Of a stretch of DNA of 36,031 bases, positions 21,609-30,286 are shown one piece after another. The notes beneath the pieces are model-generated. The model saw nothing but the letters and a program-made list of their open reading frames with translations, had not been told where the DNA came from and made no database searches. How positions within the stretch are numbered: the first letter of the stretch is position 1; each line of letters starts with the position of its first letter. A program made the translations under genes and the position numbers. The stretch spans positions 1 to 36,031 of the forward strand of contig CAJATL010000421.1 of assembly GCA_903944895.1 (NCBI GenBank). Reading direction: 5' to 3'. This DNA is from an uncultured Bacteroidota bacterium (lineage in GTDB: Bacteria; Bacteroidota; Bacteroidia; Bacteroidales; 4484-276).

Positions 21609-24503
21609 CTATTTAAGATTTACATCATTGATGGATTTATCGGCTTTTGCTTTTGCATCGAGCCTGATTTTTTCGACCTGATTGCGGGCAGCCTGCATGA
21701 TATCGTCTGATTTTTTCTTCGCTTCAACCACCATCTTATCCGCGTTTTTATTGGCTTCTTTTTTTACGGCTTCGGCGCCTTTTTTTGCAGCCATCTCACC
21801 AAGTACTCCATTTTTCTTACCTTCATCAATCAGATTTTTGGCTTGTTTTTCGGCTTCCGTTTTAACCTGTTGTGCCGATTCGGCAGCAGTTTTATTGATT
21901 GCATCGGCCTGGGCCTGGGCTTCACGAAGTATTTTTTGCGCCTGTTGTTCCGCATCTGCGATGATGCGATCTGCTTCCCGGCTTGCATTCTGCTTCTGAT
22001 TTTCCAACTCTTTGCGGGCCTCTTCCTCAAGCTTTTGCTTTTGTTTCTCAAATTCCTCCTGAGCCATTTTTTTCAAGTCGTCCATCATACTTCCCGAACC
22101 TTTCCCCAAGGAAGTTTTGAGCTTTGGATCGGTGAGCGTTCCACCGATCAGCACCGTCAAATCAACATTTTCGCCAAGACTAAAATTTGTTCCCTGCTTG
22201 TTGGCCTCACTTACCAGGTTTTCGAGCACTGAATTGGCCGCACCACCAAACTTGGCCCGCGGAACCGTCAGTTTCATGACGTAATCGATGGTTTGATCCA
22301 GTGCTGTCCAACCGCCAATATTGGCTTTGATATCTTCGTACTTGATATCAAAAGGCTTTACAAAAACTTTACCTCCGATAATTTCAAACGACAAATCAAC
22401 CGGCGACAGAGAGAGTGTTTTAAGTTCGGGCATTTTTATCATGTCGGCAAGTTTGTTAAGCGAGTTTACATCTTTTACCACGATTGATGAAGTTTTAACG
22501 TTGCCACCGCCGTTCATGCTTTCATAAACAGGCATCATCTGGCTGCTGAGCAGGGTTTTCATGCTAAAACCAGTTGAAAATTTACCGTTGGTTTTTCCGG
22601 CAATTGGTGCAATTTTTTCCATCGAACCAAAAGTTTTATAAGCCTGCTGGATATCGATATTTGAGATGTCGATAGCAAAATCGACAAAAGGTTTTCCAGG
22701 ATTTTTTGTGTCGTAAATTCCTGAAAGGGCCATACCGCCATCCAAAACTTCCATCGCCAGGTCTTTCAGATTTACGGCTTTATCTTTAACTGATAATTTT
22801 CCGGCAACATTTTTCAAAGTCATATTATCATAAACAAGCTCTTTGAAGGTCGAATTCATCGAAAAATCAATATTTCCGGGAATTTCGATAACCGACATTG
22901 CTGCCGTGTCGGCAACCTGCGTGGTGTCACTGCTTTGGGGCATAAGTTCGGAAACATTAAAATAGCTGGAACTGGTTTGTAAACGCCCAAGTAAAACGCC
23001 ATCAGCTAGAGCATAAGGTAGGAAATTCTCGATTTTTCCGTTCGCCGCAAAATCGCTTCTTCCAAGTTTCATTTTTAAAGTGACAAGGTCGAGATATTCG
23101 GGTGAAAAATTAAGTTGAGCACGCTCAATATCAACGTTTCCGGGCAAAGCAGCCGATTTATAATTCATCCCTTCGACAAGCAGGGAGCCTAACGCTTTAA
23201 ACTGGTCGTATTTTTCGTTTTCGATAGCCGACATCCGGCCTTCAAATTCGAGTTTTGCAGTAATTTTTCCAGATAACTCGTCGCCCGCTTCAAGCGGATA
23301 AACTTCTTTAACCTGCGATAAATTAAGCTGCCCGTCGATCTTTCCTTTTATCTGCATGTCGGACATTGGAGTCTTGATCAATAACGAAGCTGCAAAAGGA
23401 TTTCCGGCCATCCTGAAACTAAAATTTGAAACATCCACCACCAGTTTGTCAAAATCGGTGCCTCCGGGAAAATCAATTTTCGTTTTGATGTTGATGTTAT
23501 CCACAGATTTTGGAAGGCTGGGATATTGAAATTGTCCGTTTTCGACAATCAGGTTCAGCAAAAATCCGGGATAGTTTGTGTCGTTGTAAGTTCCGATACA
23601 ATTGCCGTTCAAAGTTAACGATCCCGAAGTTTTGACATCTTTAAAATCCTTTGCATAAATGGCCGGAACAAGCGACAGGAAGTTTTTAAAATCCGACTTT
23701 TTCGACTGATAGGTTAACGAAATATTGATGTCGTCGTATGGCATGGCCACAGAACCATCAAAGCCAATAAAAAGCTGATTAATGCGAAGTTCGTTTTCTT
23801 TGAGCGTGTAAACCCAGTTCTTCAAATCCGCGTCGATCAAAGCATCCAACTCAGCGTCAACTTTATTAAAATACTTCACCCCATCATACAAAACTGTCAT
23901 TTCCCGGATGTACGTTTTGGTTTTTAAGGAGGTAAAATCCATTGTAAAATCGCCACTCAGATTGTGATCAACGCCGGTGAGCAAAACATAGGTTGTCAGG
24001 CTTTTATCGTCGTAAACAATTTTTCCATTGGTCATCGAAACATCTTTCAGTTTGATGAGGAAACTTCCTGATTCCTCGGTTTCTTCAACTCCTGCAGGGG
24101 TTTCAGATGGCATCGCAACATCCCAGTTCACGGTTCCATCAGCCTTGACCAATGCATTAATTATTGGATCACTAAGTGAGATTTTGTTGATCTCGTAAGG
24201 GCTGCCTTTAAAAACGCTCATCAAATCGAGGGTAAGGTCGAATTTTGGAATATAGGCCAAGGTATCGCCTTTAAACGGCTCTTTTCCAACCACCGATAAT
24301 CCCTCCAGTTCGAAACTGAAATCAGGAAAACTCCTGAAAAGTGACAGGCTGAAATCTTTAAAATCAACCTGAGCATTGACGTTTTTATTGATTTCTTCTT
24401 TTATTTTCTGAACAATCTGTCCACGAAAAAAATAAGGGATTGTCACAAGTCCTAAAATGATGACTGCAACAAGGATTCCAACGATTTTTAAAGCTAATTT
24501 CAT
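21609..24503 (-). CDS. AsmA-like envelope protein with long coiled-coil tail
   Basis: 964-aa protein anchored by one N-terminal helix (KIVGILVAVIILGLVTIPYFF, residues 6-26) and followed by an AsmA/DUF748-type periplasmic beta-strand body (VNAQVDFKDFSLSLFRSFPDFSFELEGLSVVG; ISLSDPIINALVKADGTVNWDVA; many VxGKLxxK strands). AsmA-family proteins form long grooves thought to carry phospholipid between membranes. From about residue 811 to the end the sequence becomes Ala/Lys/Glu/Gln-rich heptad-like coiled coil (EEFEKQKQKLEEEARKE ... AKKKSDDIMQAARNQVEKI). First gene of a minus unit with the SDR and the acidic protein. A divergent promoter region filled by a heptamer array lies upstream. Confidence 0.87.
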   Translation of the reverse strand: MKLALKIVGILVAVIILGLVTIPYFFRGQIVQKIKEEINKNVNAQVDFKDFSLSLFRSFPDFSFELEGLSVVGKEPFKGDTLAYIPKFDLTLDLMSVFKGSPYEINKISLSDPIINALVKADGTVNWDVAMPSETPAGVEETEESGSFLIKLKDVSMTNGKIVYDDKSLTTYVLLTGVDHNLSGDFTMDFTSLKTKTYIREMTVLYDGVKYFNKVDAELDALIDADLKNWVYTLKENELRINQLFIGFDGSVAMPYDDINISLTYQSKKSDFKNFLSLVPAIYAKDFKDVKTSGSLTLNGNCIGTYNDTNYPGFLLNLIVENGQFQYPSLPKSVDNINIKTKIDFPGGTDFDKLVVDVSNFSFRMAGNPFAASLLIKTPMSDMQIKGKIDGQLNLSQVKEVYPLEAGDELSGKITAKLEFEGRMSAIENEKYDQFKALGSLLVEGMNYKSAALPGNVDIERAQLNFSPEYLDLVTLKMKLGRSDFAANGKIENFLPYALADGVLLGRLQTSSSYFNVSELMPQSSDTTQVADTAAMSVIEIPGNIDFSMNSTFKELVYDNMTLKNVAGKLSVKDKAVNLKDLAMEVLDGGMALSGIYDTKNPGKPFVDFAIDISNIDIQQAYKTFGSMEKIAPIAGKTNGKFSTGFSMKTLLSSQMMPVYESMNGGGNVKTSSIVVKDVNSLNKLADMIKMPELKTLSLSPVDLSFEIIGGKVFVKPFDIKYEDIKANIGGWTALDQTIDYVMKLTVPRAKFGGAANSVLENLVSEANKQGTNFSLGENVDLTVLIGGTLTDPKLKTSLGKGSGSMMDDLKKMAQEEFEKQKQKLEEEARKELENQKQNASREADRIIADAEQQAQKILREAQAQADAINKTAAESAQQVKTEAEKQAKNLIDEGKKNGVLGEMAAKKGAEAVKKEANKNADKMVVEAKKKSDDIMQAARNQVEKIRLDAKAKADKSINDVNLK

Positions 24504-24529
24504 GTTATGATTTATTGTTAGTGAAAGGT

Positions 24530-24680
24530 GCTAAGCGCTCAGCGCTAAGCGCTCTGCCCTTTGTGATTTTATGATTTGTGATTTGAGTTTTGAGTTTTGT
24601 GATTTCAGATTTATGATTTATGATTTGAAAATTGATGTTTGATATTTGAGTTTTGAATTTTGAATTTTGATTCTTGTTGG
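24530..24680 (+). repeat. heptamer-phased array in a divergent promoter region
   Basis: Most of the 232-bp gap between the AsmA-like gene (minus) and the lipoprotein gene (plus) is a run of 7-bp words with a single 8-bp word at 24572: GCTAAGC (24530), GCTCAGC (24537), GCTAAGC (24544), GCTCTGC (24551), then GATTTGA, GTTTTGA, GATTTAT and ATTTTGA types to 24677. Composition shifts abruptly from GC-rich to AT-rich words at about 24558 without loss of phase. The minus-strand open frame through it is a by-product. Confidence 0.8.
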
Positions 24681-24735
24681 CAAAATTAACCAAGTAAAGT
24701 TTTTGAAAAAGTCTATTTTTGAAAAAATATAGTTT

Positions 24736-25227
24736 ATGAGAAACACAAATTTACTGTTCTTGTTGTCCTTTTTCACTTTTTTAGGATGCAGCCAAAGGTT
24801 AAATCATCCTGCTGAAGCCGGCCTGGAATTGCAGTTAAAGTTGCTGGAAGGCCGATGGATGGAAATGGATCAGGGGAATTATGCCGAAACATGGGCTAGT
24901 CATCCTGGAGATACGATACTAACCGGTGCCGGGTTTTCGGTGAAGTCGGGAGTTTTCACAAGAACCGAAAAACTGGCCATCGTAAAAAATGATACCTCCA
25001 TTTTCTATCAGGCTACCGTTGAAGGGCAAAACCAGGGAGCGACCATTCCGTTTAAACGGGTAAAAAAGGATAACGCCAAATTGGTTTTTGAAAATCCCGC
25101 ACACGATTTTCCCCAGCGGATTGAGTATTATTTTTTAACGGATTCAACTTTGGAAATCACGGTTGGCTCCATCACCGATACGAGTAATTATTTCAGGTTA
25201 AGGATGAAAAAAGAAAAACTGCATTAA
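24736..25227 (+). CDS. lipoprotein with DUF6265-like domain
   Basis: 163-aa predicted lipoprotein: signal MRNTNLLFLLSFFTF then lipobox FLGC. The mature part looks like a small lipocalin-like barrel, with LLEGRWMEMDQGNYAETWASHPGDTILTGAGF at the start and FENPAHDFPQRIEYYFLTDSTLEITV near the end; the xxNPxHDFPQRI string is typical of DUF6265. Function unknown. The last codons form one arm of a perfect inverted repeat (25216-25275). It is a single-gene unit, divergent from the AsmA-like gene. Confidence 0.8.
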   Translation: MRNTNLLFLLSFFTFLGCSQRLNHPAEAGLELQLKLLEGRWMEMDQGNYAETWASHPGDTILTGAGFSVKSGVFTRTEKLAIVKNDTSIFYQATVEGQNQGATIPFKRVKKDNAKLVFENPAHDFPQRIEYYFLTDSTLEITVGSITDTSNYFRLRMKKEKLH

Positions 25228-25275
25228 AAAACCGGATAACCCTGATGGTTTGAACCCGATTTTTTAATGCAGTTT
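25216..25275. terminator. bidirectional terminator between convergent genes
   Basis: AAACTGCATTAAAAAA (25216-25231) and TTTTTTAATGCAGTTT (25260-25275) are perfect 16-bp complements around 28 nt, which contains its own small AACC/GGTT stem (25238-25250). The left arm includes the lipoprotein stop codon. A-run and T-run occur for both strands, fitting termination of both the lipoprotein gene and the DUF349 gene. Confidence 0.7.
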
Positions 25276-25297
25276 CGATGATGAAACTTAAAACCCC

Positions 25298-27586
25298 TTA
25301 TTTATTGAGGATTTTCAGTTTCTTTTCGAGTGTTTCAACTTCCAGTTTTGCGCTTTCGATTTTCTTTTCAAATTCCTCTTTCAGCAAATTGGCTTTTTTA
25401 CTTGAAGCAAGGAATCCGATATTGTTTTCCCAAAGCATAATGTCTTCGCGCAACTTGGCAACTTTTGTCTGAAGCGTGGTGCGTTCGTGATAAACCTGGC
25501 GCTGCGAATCCGGTGAACTTTTTATGGTTTCAAACCTCGTTTTGTACGAGGCAATCGTCATTTCATTGTTGCTGATGTTCAACCTGTCGAGCTGTTTGTT
25601 GATAATATCGCGGAAAGCATTTTGAAGGCGGTCTTTCTCTTTGAAAGGCACATGGCCGATATCCATCCAGCGGCGCTGGAAATCCTTGAGAACGGTGAGA
25701 TTTGCTCCCTTATCGCCATCAAAATTATGTTCTTCAACCTCTTTGATCAAAATTTCTTTTGCCCTCAGATTGTCGCCTTCTTCGTCGCGGATGGTTGAGA
25801 AATATTCATTTTTCTTTTGGAAAAATTCATCACAGGCTGCCCTGAAACGTTTCCAGATTTTATCAGCATTTTTACGTGGTACCGGGCCGATTTCTTTCCA
25901 TTCGCGCTGCATATTAATGAGGTCACGTGAAGTATCGCGCCATTCGGTGCTGTCTTTGAGTGCTTCGGCCTGAACACAAAGGTCAAGTTTCAGGTTATAA
26001 TTATTGACTTGCTGATCTTTCAGTTTTCCAAAATAATCCTTTTTCTCAGCAAAAAATCCGTCGAGGGCAGCTTTAAAACGATCCCAGACTTCATCGTTGG
26101 CTTTTTTAGGAGCCGGACCAATGGTTTTCCAAACTTTAAATAAATCGGTAAACTGGGTGGTTTTTTCCTGCCACAGTTTAATCGAGTCAACTTCTTCGGC
26201 GAGAAGCGATTCAGCTTTTTCGCACAGAGCGGTTTTTGCCATCAGGTTAGTTTCCTGCTCATCCTGCAGTTTTTTATAATGGTCGCGACGACGTTGATTG
26301 ATTTTGTCGGTTGCGGTTTTGAAACGCTCCCAAATCTCATCTTTTTTGTCTTCCGGAACCGGGCCGGTTTCTTTCCACTGCTCGTGATAACGCTGTAATT
26401 GCTTGAAGGACTTCATGATCGAAGACTCCATCAGCAATTCTTCAGCTTTCTCGCAAAGTTCGATTTTCTGTTCAAGATTCTTTTTAAGGTCAAGATCTTT
26501 TAATTCTTTATTGATCTTTACTTTATCAAAAAATCTTTCGACCAGGAAGTGATAATTCTGCCAAAGGTTGTTAACCTCTGTTTTGGGAACCATTCCGATA
26601 TCTTTCCAGCGATCCTGCAGATCTCTGAAATCGTCGTAAGTTCTTTTGAGTGTTTCTTCTGAACCAATGAGTTCTTTTAAAGCTTCAAGGATTTCCTGTT
26701 TTTTACGGAGGTTTTCAACTTTCTCATTTTCGAGTGAATCAAGGAAAACTGCTCTTTTTTGCCTGTAGATGTCGAAAATCTCATTGAATTTAACTTCCTG
26801 CGGATCTTCGGAAGGATGATATTCTTCTTTATCGCCACCTTCGGTAAGAAAACTCTGGTATCTTTCTTCCTTTTCGGCTTTTGTTTTCTTTAGGAATGCT
26901 ACCTTGATAAGGGCAATCCTTGATTTTATAATATTGACGTCTTCTTCGTTTACAAATTTTTCGAGCGCTTCCAACAACTCATCACGCGTCATCTGCTCGT
27001 AACCAACCTTAACAGCCTCTTCATCTTCATGAAATTCGATGTCTTCATCTTCATCGTCTACCAAAACATGCTCTTCATCACTCACCGCTACAGTTTTGGC
27101 AACCGGTGTTTCGTCAATTTCTTCGACGGGCTGTTCTTCCTGCATATCTTGAACAATTTTTTCAGGCAGCGGGGCTTCGGCGACAACCATTTCATCACTC
27201 GCGGCTGGAGTTTCCGGTATTTCTACTTCGGTTTCAGCAATTGCCGCAATATCGGAATCTGTTTCTTCAGGAGCAGGAATTTCATCTTCGGGAGTTGATA
27301 ACTCCGGTGGTTCCGGCTCGTTGGATTCGGCAGGTTCTTCGATTTGAGTTTCTGTTTTGGCATCCTCGTCAGCTTGAGGTGGAGTTTGATCCTGAACAAT
27401 TTCAGGTGTTTCAGTAATAACTTCATCTATAATAGCCGGTGCGGCTTGCCCGTCCTGATTTTCATCAGGTTGTTGAGATGCATCTACATCAGCAGTTGCT
27501 GCTTTTGAAGAGTTCTCCTCCTGAAAAGTTTCTTTCGATTCTTCAGGAATCTGATTGTGTTGGTCTTTAATTTCCATTACGTACAT
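25298..27586 (-). CDS. DUF349 repeat protein
   Basis: 762-aa cytosolic protein. The first about 190 residues are low-complexity, rich in Glu, Pro, Ala and Val (EIQ/PEE/AET types), apparently disordered. The rest contains five DUF349 helical repeats, recognisable by W-x3-G-x-VP...W/F signatures: RWKDIGMVP, QWKETGPVP, VWKTIGPAP, EWKEIGPVP and RWMDIGHVP, and ends in a coiled coil (LLKEEFEKKIESAKLEVETLEKKLKIL). DUF349 proteins are common in Bacteroidota and of unclear function. Start ATG 27586 or 27577. It stands as its own unit with a promoter at 27673-27680. Confidence 0.9.
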   Translation of the reverse strand: MYVMEIKDQHNQIPEESKETFQEENSSKAATADVDASQQPDENQDGQAAPAIIDEVITETPEIVQDQTPPQADEDAKTETQIEEPAESNEPEPPELSTPEDEIPAPEETDSDIAAIAETEVEIPETPAASDEMVVAEAPLPEKIVQDMQEEQPVEEIDETPVAKTVAVSDEEHVLVDDEDEDIEFHEDEEAVKVGYEQMTRDELLEALEKFVNEEDVNIIKSRIALIKVAFLKKTKAEKEERYQSFLTEGGDKEEYHPSEDPQEVKFNEIFDIYRQKRAVFLDSLENEKVENLRKKQEILEALKELIGSEETLKRTYDDFRDLQDRWKDIGMVPKTEVNNLWQNYHFLVERFFDKVKINKELKDLDLKKNLEQKIELCEKAEELLMESSIMKSFKQLQRYHEQWKETGPVPEDKKDEIWERFKTATDKINQRRRDHYKKLQDEQETNLMAKTALCEKAESLLAEEVDSIKLWQEKTTQFTDLFKVWKTIGPAPKKANDEVWDRFKAALDGFFAEKKDYFGKLKDQQVNNYNLKLDLCVQAEALKDSTEWRDTSRDLINMQREWKEIGPVPRKNADKIWKRFRAACDEFFQKKNEYFSTIRDEEGDNLRAKEILIKEVEEHNFDGDKGANLTVLKDFQRRWMDIGHVPFKEKDRLQNAFRDIINKQLDRLNISNNEMTIASYKTRFETIKSSPDSQRQVYHERTTLQTKVAKLREDIMLWENNIGFLASSKKANLLKEEFEKKIESAKLEVETLEKKLKILNK

Positions 27587-27672
27587 TAATTTTAATCACA
27601 CATTGGATTTATTGCATTCAGGTTATTTTAGCTAAAAACCTGATAATTAGAATTTACCATTAAAAATGGGTG

Positions 27673-27680
27673 CAAAATTA
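27673..27680 (-). promoter_or_regulatory. -7 element of the DUF349 gene
   Basis: On the minus strand TAATTTTG matches TAnnTTTG and is followed by GCACCC, as at rpmH. It lies about 87 nt upstream of ATG 27586. No -33 TTTG at proper spacing. Confidence 0.5.
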
Positions 27681-27838
27681 GCAATTATTCATTCTAATAG
27701 GAATTTTTAACAAAAATTGATGAATAAATAAATGCTGGTAAAATGAGCTAAATAATGGCACATTCATCATTTGAAGGAGGATGATTTTTGCCGGGAATAT
27801 TGATGGGAAAATTGGCCTGTGAAACAAATTTGAAGTAA

Positions 27839-27877
27839 GTGTAAATGCTTTTACACCACTGATATTTCGGACATCAG
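27839..27877 (-). terminator. tandem hairpins at the 3' end of the AbiEii gene
   Basis: Two small dyads lie at the end of the gene: CTGAT...ATCAG (27859-27877, overlapping the stop codon) and GTGTAAA-TGCT-TTTACAC (27839-27856). No long U-run follows, so terminator activity is uncertain. Nothing else is seen in 27681-27838. Confidence 0.35.
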
Positions 27878-28488
27878 CTCAAATTAATGGATTTTTCGAT
27901 GAGAAAATCTTTGATGGTATCTTCTGGAATTTTATCCCCTAAAAAATCAATTGGTTCCGTAAAATCGATATCTTCAAAATAAGATAATTGCGCCCTGAAT
28001 AACTTTTCAGAAAACATATCACCGAAAATGGAATTTGCTTTAAGGGTAATCTGTTCAAGGTTGTAGTAATCCTTCAAAATGAAATACAAATCAACATAGT
28101 CTTTCCATTTTGATCGTCGGCCCAAAGCATAGGCTTTCATTGCTCCAAGTGTAAGCAGATCGGGCACTTTAATGATTTTATCAAAATGTAAGTTTGCATC
28201 CACTTTAAAGGGATAATCAAAAAAAGTAAATTTTACGTCATTTACAATAACATCCAGGTGCTCCTCGACATTTCTGGTAATAGTAAATTGATAATTAAAA
28301 GTTTGTATCTTATTTAAAATGCTCTTTCTTTTCAATCGTCCATTTTTAAATAAATCAAAATCAATTGATTGCCTGTGGCCCAGATGCAAAGCTATGGCAG
28401 TTCCCCCAACAAGGTAAAACTCCCTGCCAAATGATTTAACGATTGGCAATAATTCTTTTTGCCTGTTGCTTAATATGTTACTGTGCAT
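27874..28488 (-). CDS. AbiEii/AbiGii-type nucleotidyltransferase (putative toxin)
   Basis: 204-aa nucleotidyltransferase of the AbiEii/AbiGii toxin family, DUF1814-like. Motifs: YLVGGTAIALHLGHRQSIDFDLF (residues 26-47, GG/S plus the D-x-D metal pair) and MKAYALGRRSKWKDYVDLYFIL (118-137, K/D active-site helix). AbiEii toxins transfer nucleotides to tRNA acceptor stems; activity here is by family. The gene start overlaps the end of the upstream small gene by 11 nt, so the two are translationally coupled, which fits a type IV-like toxin-antitoxin or abortive infection pair. The partner is not a typical AbiEi. Confidence 0.85.
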   Translation of the reverse strand: MHSNILSNRQKELLPIVKSFGREFYLVGGTAIALHLGHRQSIDFDLFKNGRLKRKSILNKIQTFNYQFTITRNVEEHLDVIVNDVKFTFFDYPFKVDANLHFDKIIKVPDLLTLGAMKAYALGRRSKWKDYVDLYFILKDYYNLEQITLKANSIFGDMFSEKLFRAQLSYFEDIDFTEPIDFLGDKIPEDTIKDFLIEKSINLS

Positions 28489-28762
28489 ATTGTTTAAAAA
28501 CCAAGGTAAAAAAGTTATGAATTTCGGGGAAGTAATTTAATTTTTTACGGCCAGTGGCAGCAAAGAAAACTTTTGCAGTTTCGTTGATTCCCATAATTCC
28601 GAAAAGTTTTCTTACAGCATTCATATCACCATAATTCAAAATCGTTTCGACAAGAAGCTCGTGGCTGATCAGTTCCTTTTCTAATTCAGGAATGTACCAG
28701 AATAAATAGCGATGTTCGTTAATGAGAGCCTTAATTTCGGTGGAATTTTCAATTTTATCCAT
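28478..28762 (-). CDS. putative antitoxin partner of the AbiEii-like protein (DUF6922-like)
   Basis: 94-aa cytosolic protein. The segment EHRYLFWYIPELEKELISHELLVETILNYGDMNAVRKLFGIMG resembles the small helical domain (DUF6922-like) often encoded before AbiEii-type nucleotidyltransferases in Bacteroidota; assignment is from memory and not certain. I start it at ATG 28762 (MDKIENST) rather than the TTG at 28777, because the ATG is the first conventional start after the promoter. Overlap of 11 nt with the downstream gene indicates a tight two-gene unit. Antitoxin role is inferred from context. Confidence 0.65.
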   Translation of the reverse strand: MDKIENSTEIKALINEHRYLFWYIPELEKELISHELLVETILNYGDMNAVRKLFGIMGINETAKVFFAATGRKKLNYFPEIHNFFTLVFKQYAQ

Positions 28763-28788
28763 TTTCAAAACCAACAATATTTATTATC

Positions 28789-28796
28789 CAAAAATA
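28789..28796 (-). promoter_or_regulatory. -7 element of the toxin-antitoxin-like pair
   Basis: TATTTTTG on the minus strand matches TAnnTTTG and ends 26 nt before ATG 28762. No convincing -33 motif. Confidence 0.45.
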
Positions 28797-29100
28797 CTGA
28801 TTTTTCGCATGTCTGAGCTAAAATTCACACTTCAAATTGAATTTAGCCAAACTTACCTTTAAATCGAAAAACAAATAAATAAATAGTGGATGACCGTAAA
28901 ACACTGATACTAAATTTCGATCCGCCGGTTGGTGGAGAGGAATCCTGTTTCAAATAATCCCAAATTTTCTATTTTAATCAGGTAAATTTTGACTCTATCA
29001 ATTCTTTACAATTCCTCCGTTTCAACAACAATTTTAATCGGCCAGTAGTGAAATCTTATAATTTTGCCCAAAAATATTTGTTACTCAAAATTTCACCACA
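28797..29100. other. intergenic region between divergent TA-like pair and C1 peptidase
   Basis: About 300 bp of AT-rich DNA with no gene, tRNA or repeat array recognised. A + strand -7 element lies at 29059-29066. Confidence 0.5.
29059..29066 (+). promoter_or_regulatory. -7 element of the C1 peptidase gene
   Basis: TAATTTTG followed by CCC matches TAnnTTTG and lies 34 nt before ATG 29101. No -33 TTTG at 19-21 bp. Confidence 0.5.
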
Positions 29101-30276
29101 ATGAAAACAACATTCTACATCTCAGCAGCCGTATTATTTTTCTCAGCCGTATTAAACCTGACCGTAAGGGCGCAGGAAAATCCGGCAAAAACGGATGAAT
29201 CGGGCTATAAATTTACCGATGTAAAAATCATCCCCCACACACCGGTTAAAAACCAGAACCGTTCAGGCACCTGCTGGAGCTATGCAGGAACATCATTTTT
29301 AGAAGCCGAAATCCTGAAAAATGGTGGTAAAGAACTCGACCTTTCGGAGATGTTTGCTGTAAGAAATGCTTACAAAGTAAAAGCGGTAAATTATGTAAAA
29401 CTTCATGGTACGGCCAATATGGGACCTGGGGGTGAACCTCATCAGGTGCTTGAATCGATTGCTGCAAACGGCCTTTTACCCGAAACTGCTTACAACGGAC
29501 TAATCATTGGAACCGAATTACCCGTTCATAACGAAATGGATAATGCACTCGAAGCCAATGTTAAGGCCATTGTCGAAAATAAAAACGGAACCCTGACACC
29601 GGTCTGGAAAAGAGCTTTTGAAGGTCTGCTGGATGCCTACCTTGGTGAAGTATCTGCCGGATTTGGTTTTGATGGAAAACAGTATTCGGCAAAATCGTTT
29701 GCTGATGAAAATGGCAATCCTGACCCAAAAAACTATGTCGAGATTACTTCCTTCAACGATCAGGAAAATTATAAACCATTTCTTTTGCTCATGCCCGATA
29801 ACTGGGATTTTGAACCATATTACAATGTTCCGCTCGACGAAATGATCGAAACCATCGACTTTGCGCTCGACAACGGCTTTTCGGTAGCCTGGGCCGCCGA
29901 TGTAAGCGACAAAGGTTTTAACCATAAAAAAGGTGTAGCGCTGGTTCCCGAAAAAGACTGGAGCAAAATGTCGGCAGGCGAAAAAGACAGTGTTTTTATT
30001 GAGCCTGTAAAACAAAAAACCATCACTCCTGAATTAAGACTTCAGGCCTTTGAAGATTATTCAACCACCGACGACCACAGCATGCACATTATCGGTCTGG
30101 CCAAAGATCAGGATGGAAATACCTGGTACAAAGTAAAAAACTCCTGGGGCACCGAAAACAGCCGATACGACGGTTATTTTTATGCTTCCGTGACTTACAT
30201 CAAATACAAAACAATTGCGATTTATCTGAACAAAAAAGCAGTACCCAAAAATATTTCGAAGAATCTGGGACTTTAA
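29101..30276 (+). CDS. secreted C1 family cysteine peptidase (bleomycin hydrolase-like)
   Basis: 391-aa papain-fold peptidase of the PepC/bleomycin hydrolase branch. A Sec signal peptide (residues 1-25, ending VRAQ) exports it, unlike the cytosolic PepC of lactic bacteria. Catalytic set: Q52 oxyanion, C58 (NRSGTCWSYAGTSFLE), H329 (DDHSMHIIG) and N347 (YKVKNSWG). LSEMFAVRN is a family landmark. No type IX C-terminal sorting domain is present. Likely periplasmic or surface peptide degradation. It ends 10 nt before a short heptamer array and is convergent with the DUF5103 gene. Confidence 0.92.
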   Translation: MKTTFYISAAVLFFSAVLNLTVRAQENPAKTDESGYKFTDVKIIPHTPVKNQNRSGTCWSYAGTSFLEAEILKNGGKELDLSEMFAVRNAYKVKAVNYVKLHGTANMGPGGEPHQVLESIAANGLLPETAYNGLIIGTELPVHNEMDNALEANVKAIVENKNGTLTPVWKRAFEGLLDAYLGEVSAGFGFDGKQYSAKSFADENGNPDPKNYVEITSFNDQENYKPFLLLMPDNWDFEPYYNVPLDEMIETIDFALDNGFSVAWAADVSDKGFNHKKGVALVPEKDWSKMSAGEKDSVFIEPVKQKTITPELRLQAFEDYSTTDDHSMHIIGLAKDQDGNTWYKVKNSWGTENSRYDGYFYASVTYIKYKTIAIYLNKKAVPKNISKNLGL

Positions 30277-30286
30277 CCGAGGAAAA

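Noticed and set aside
24505-24693. 62-aa minus-strand frame in the gap before the AsmA-like gene
   Set aside because: It is a translation of the heptamer array, rich in Asn/Lys/Ile, without homology features.
28797-29058. tRNA or small RNA gene in the gap before the C1 peptidase
   Set aside because: A TTCGATCC string near 28917 looked like a T-loop, but no acceptor or anticodon stems can be folded around it.
29518-30015. 165-aa antisense frame in the C1 peptidase gene
   Set aside because: Fully inside a well-supported gene on the other strand, with no recognisable domain.
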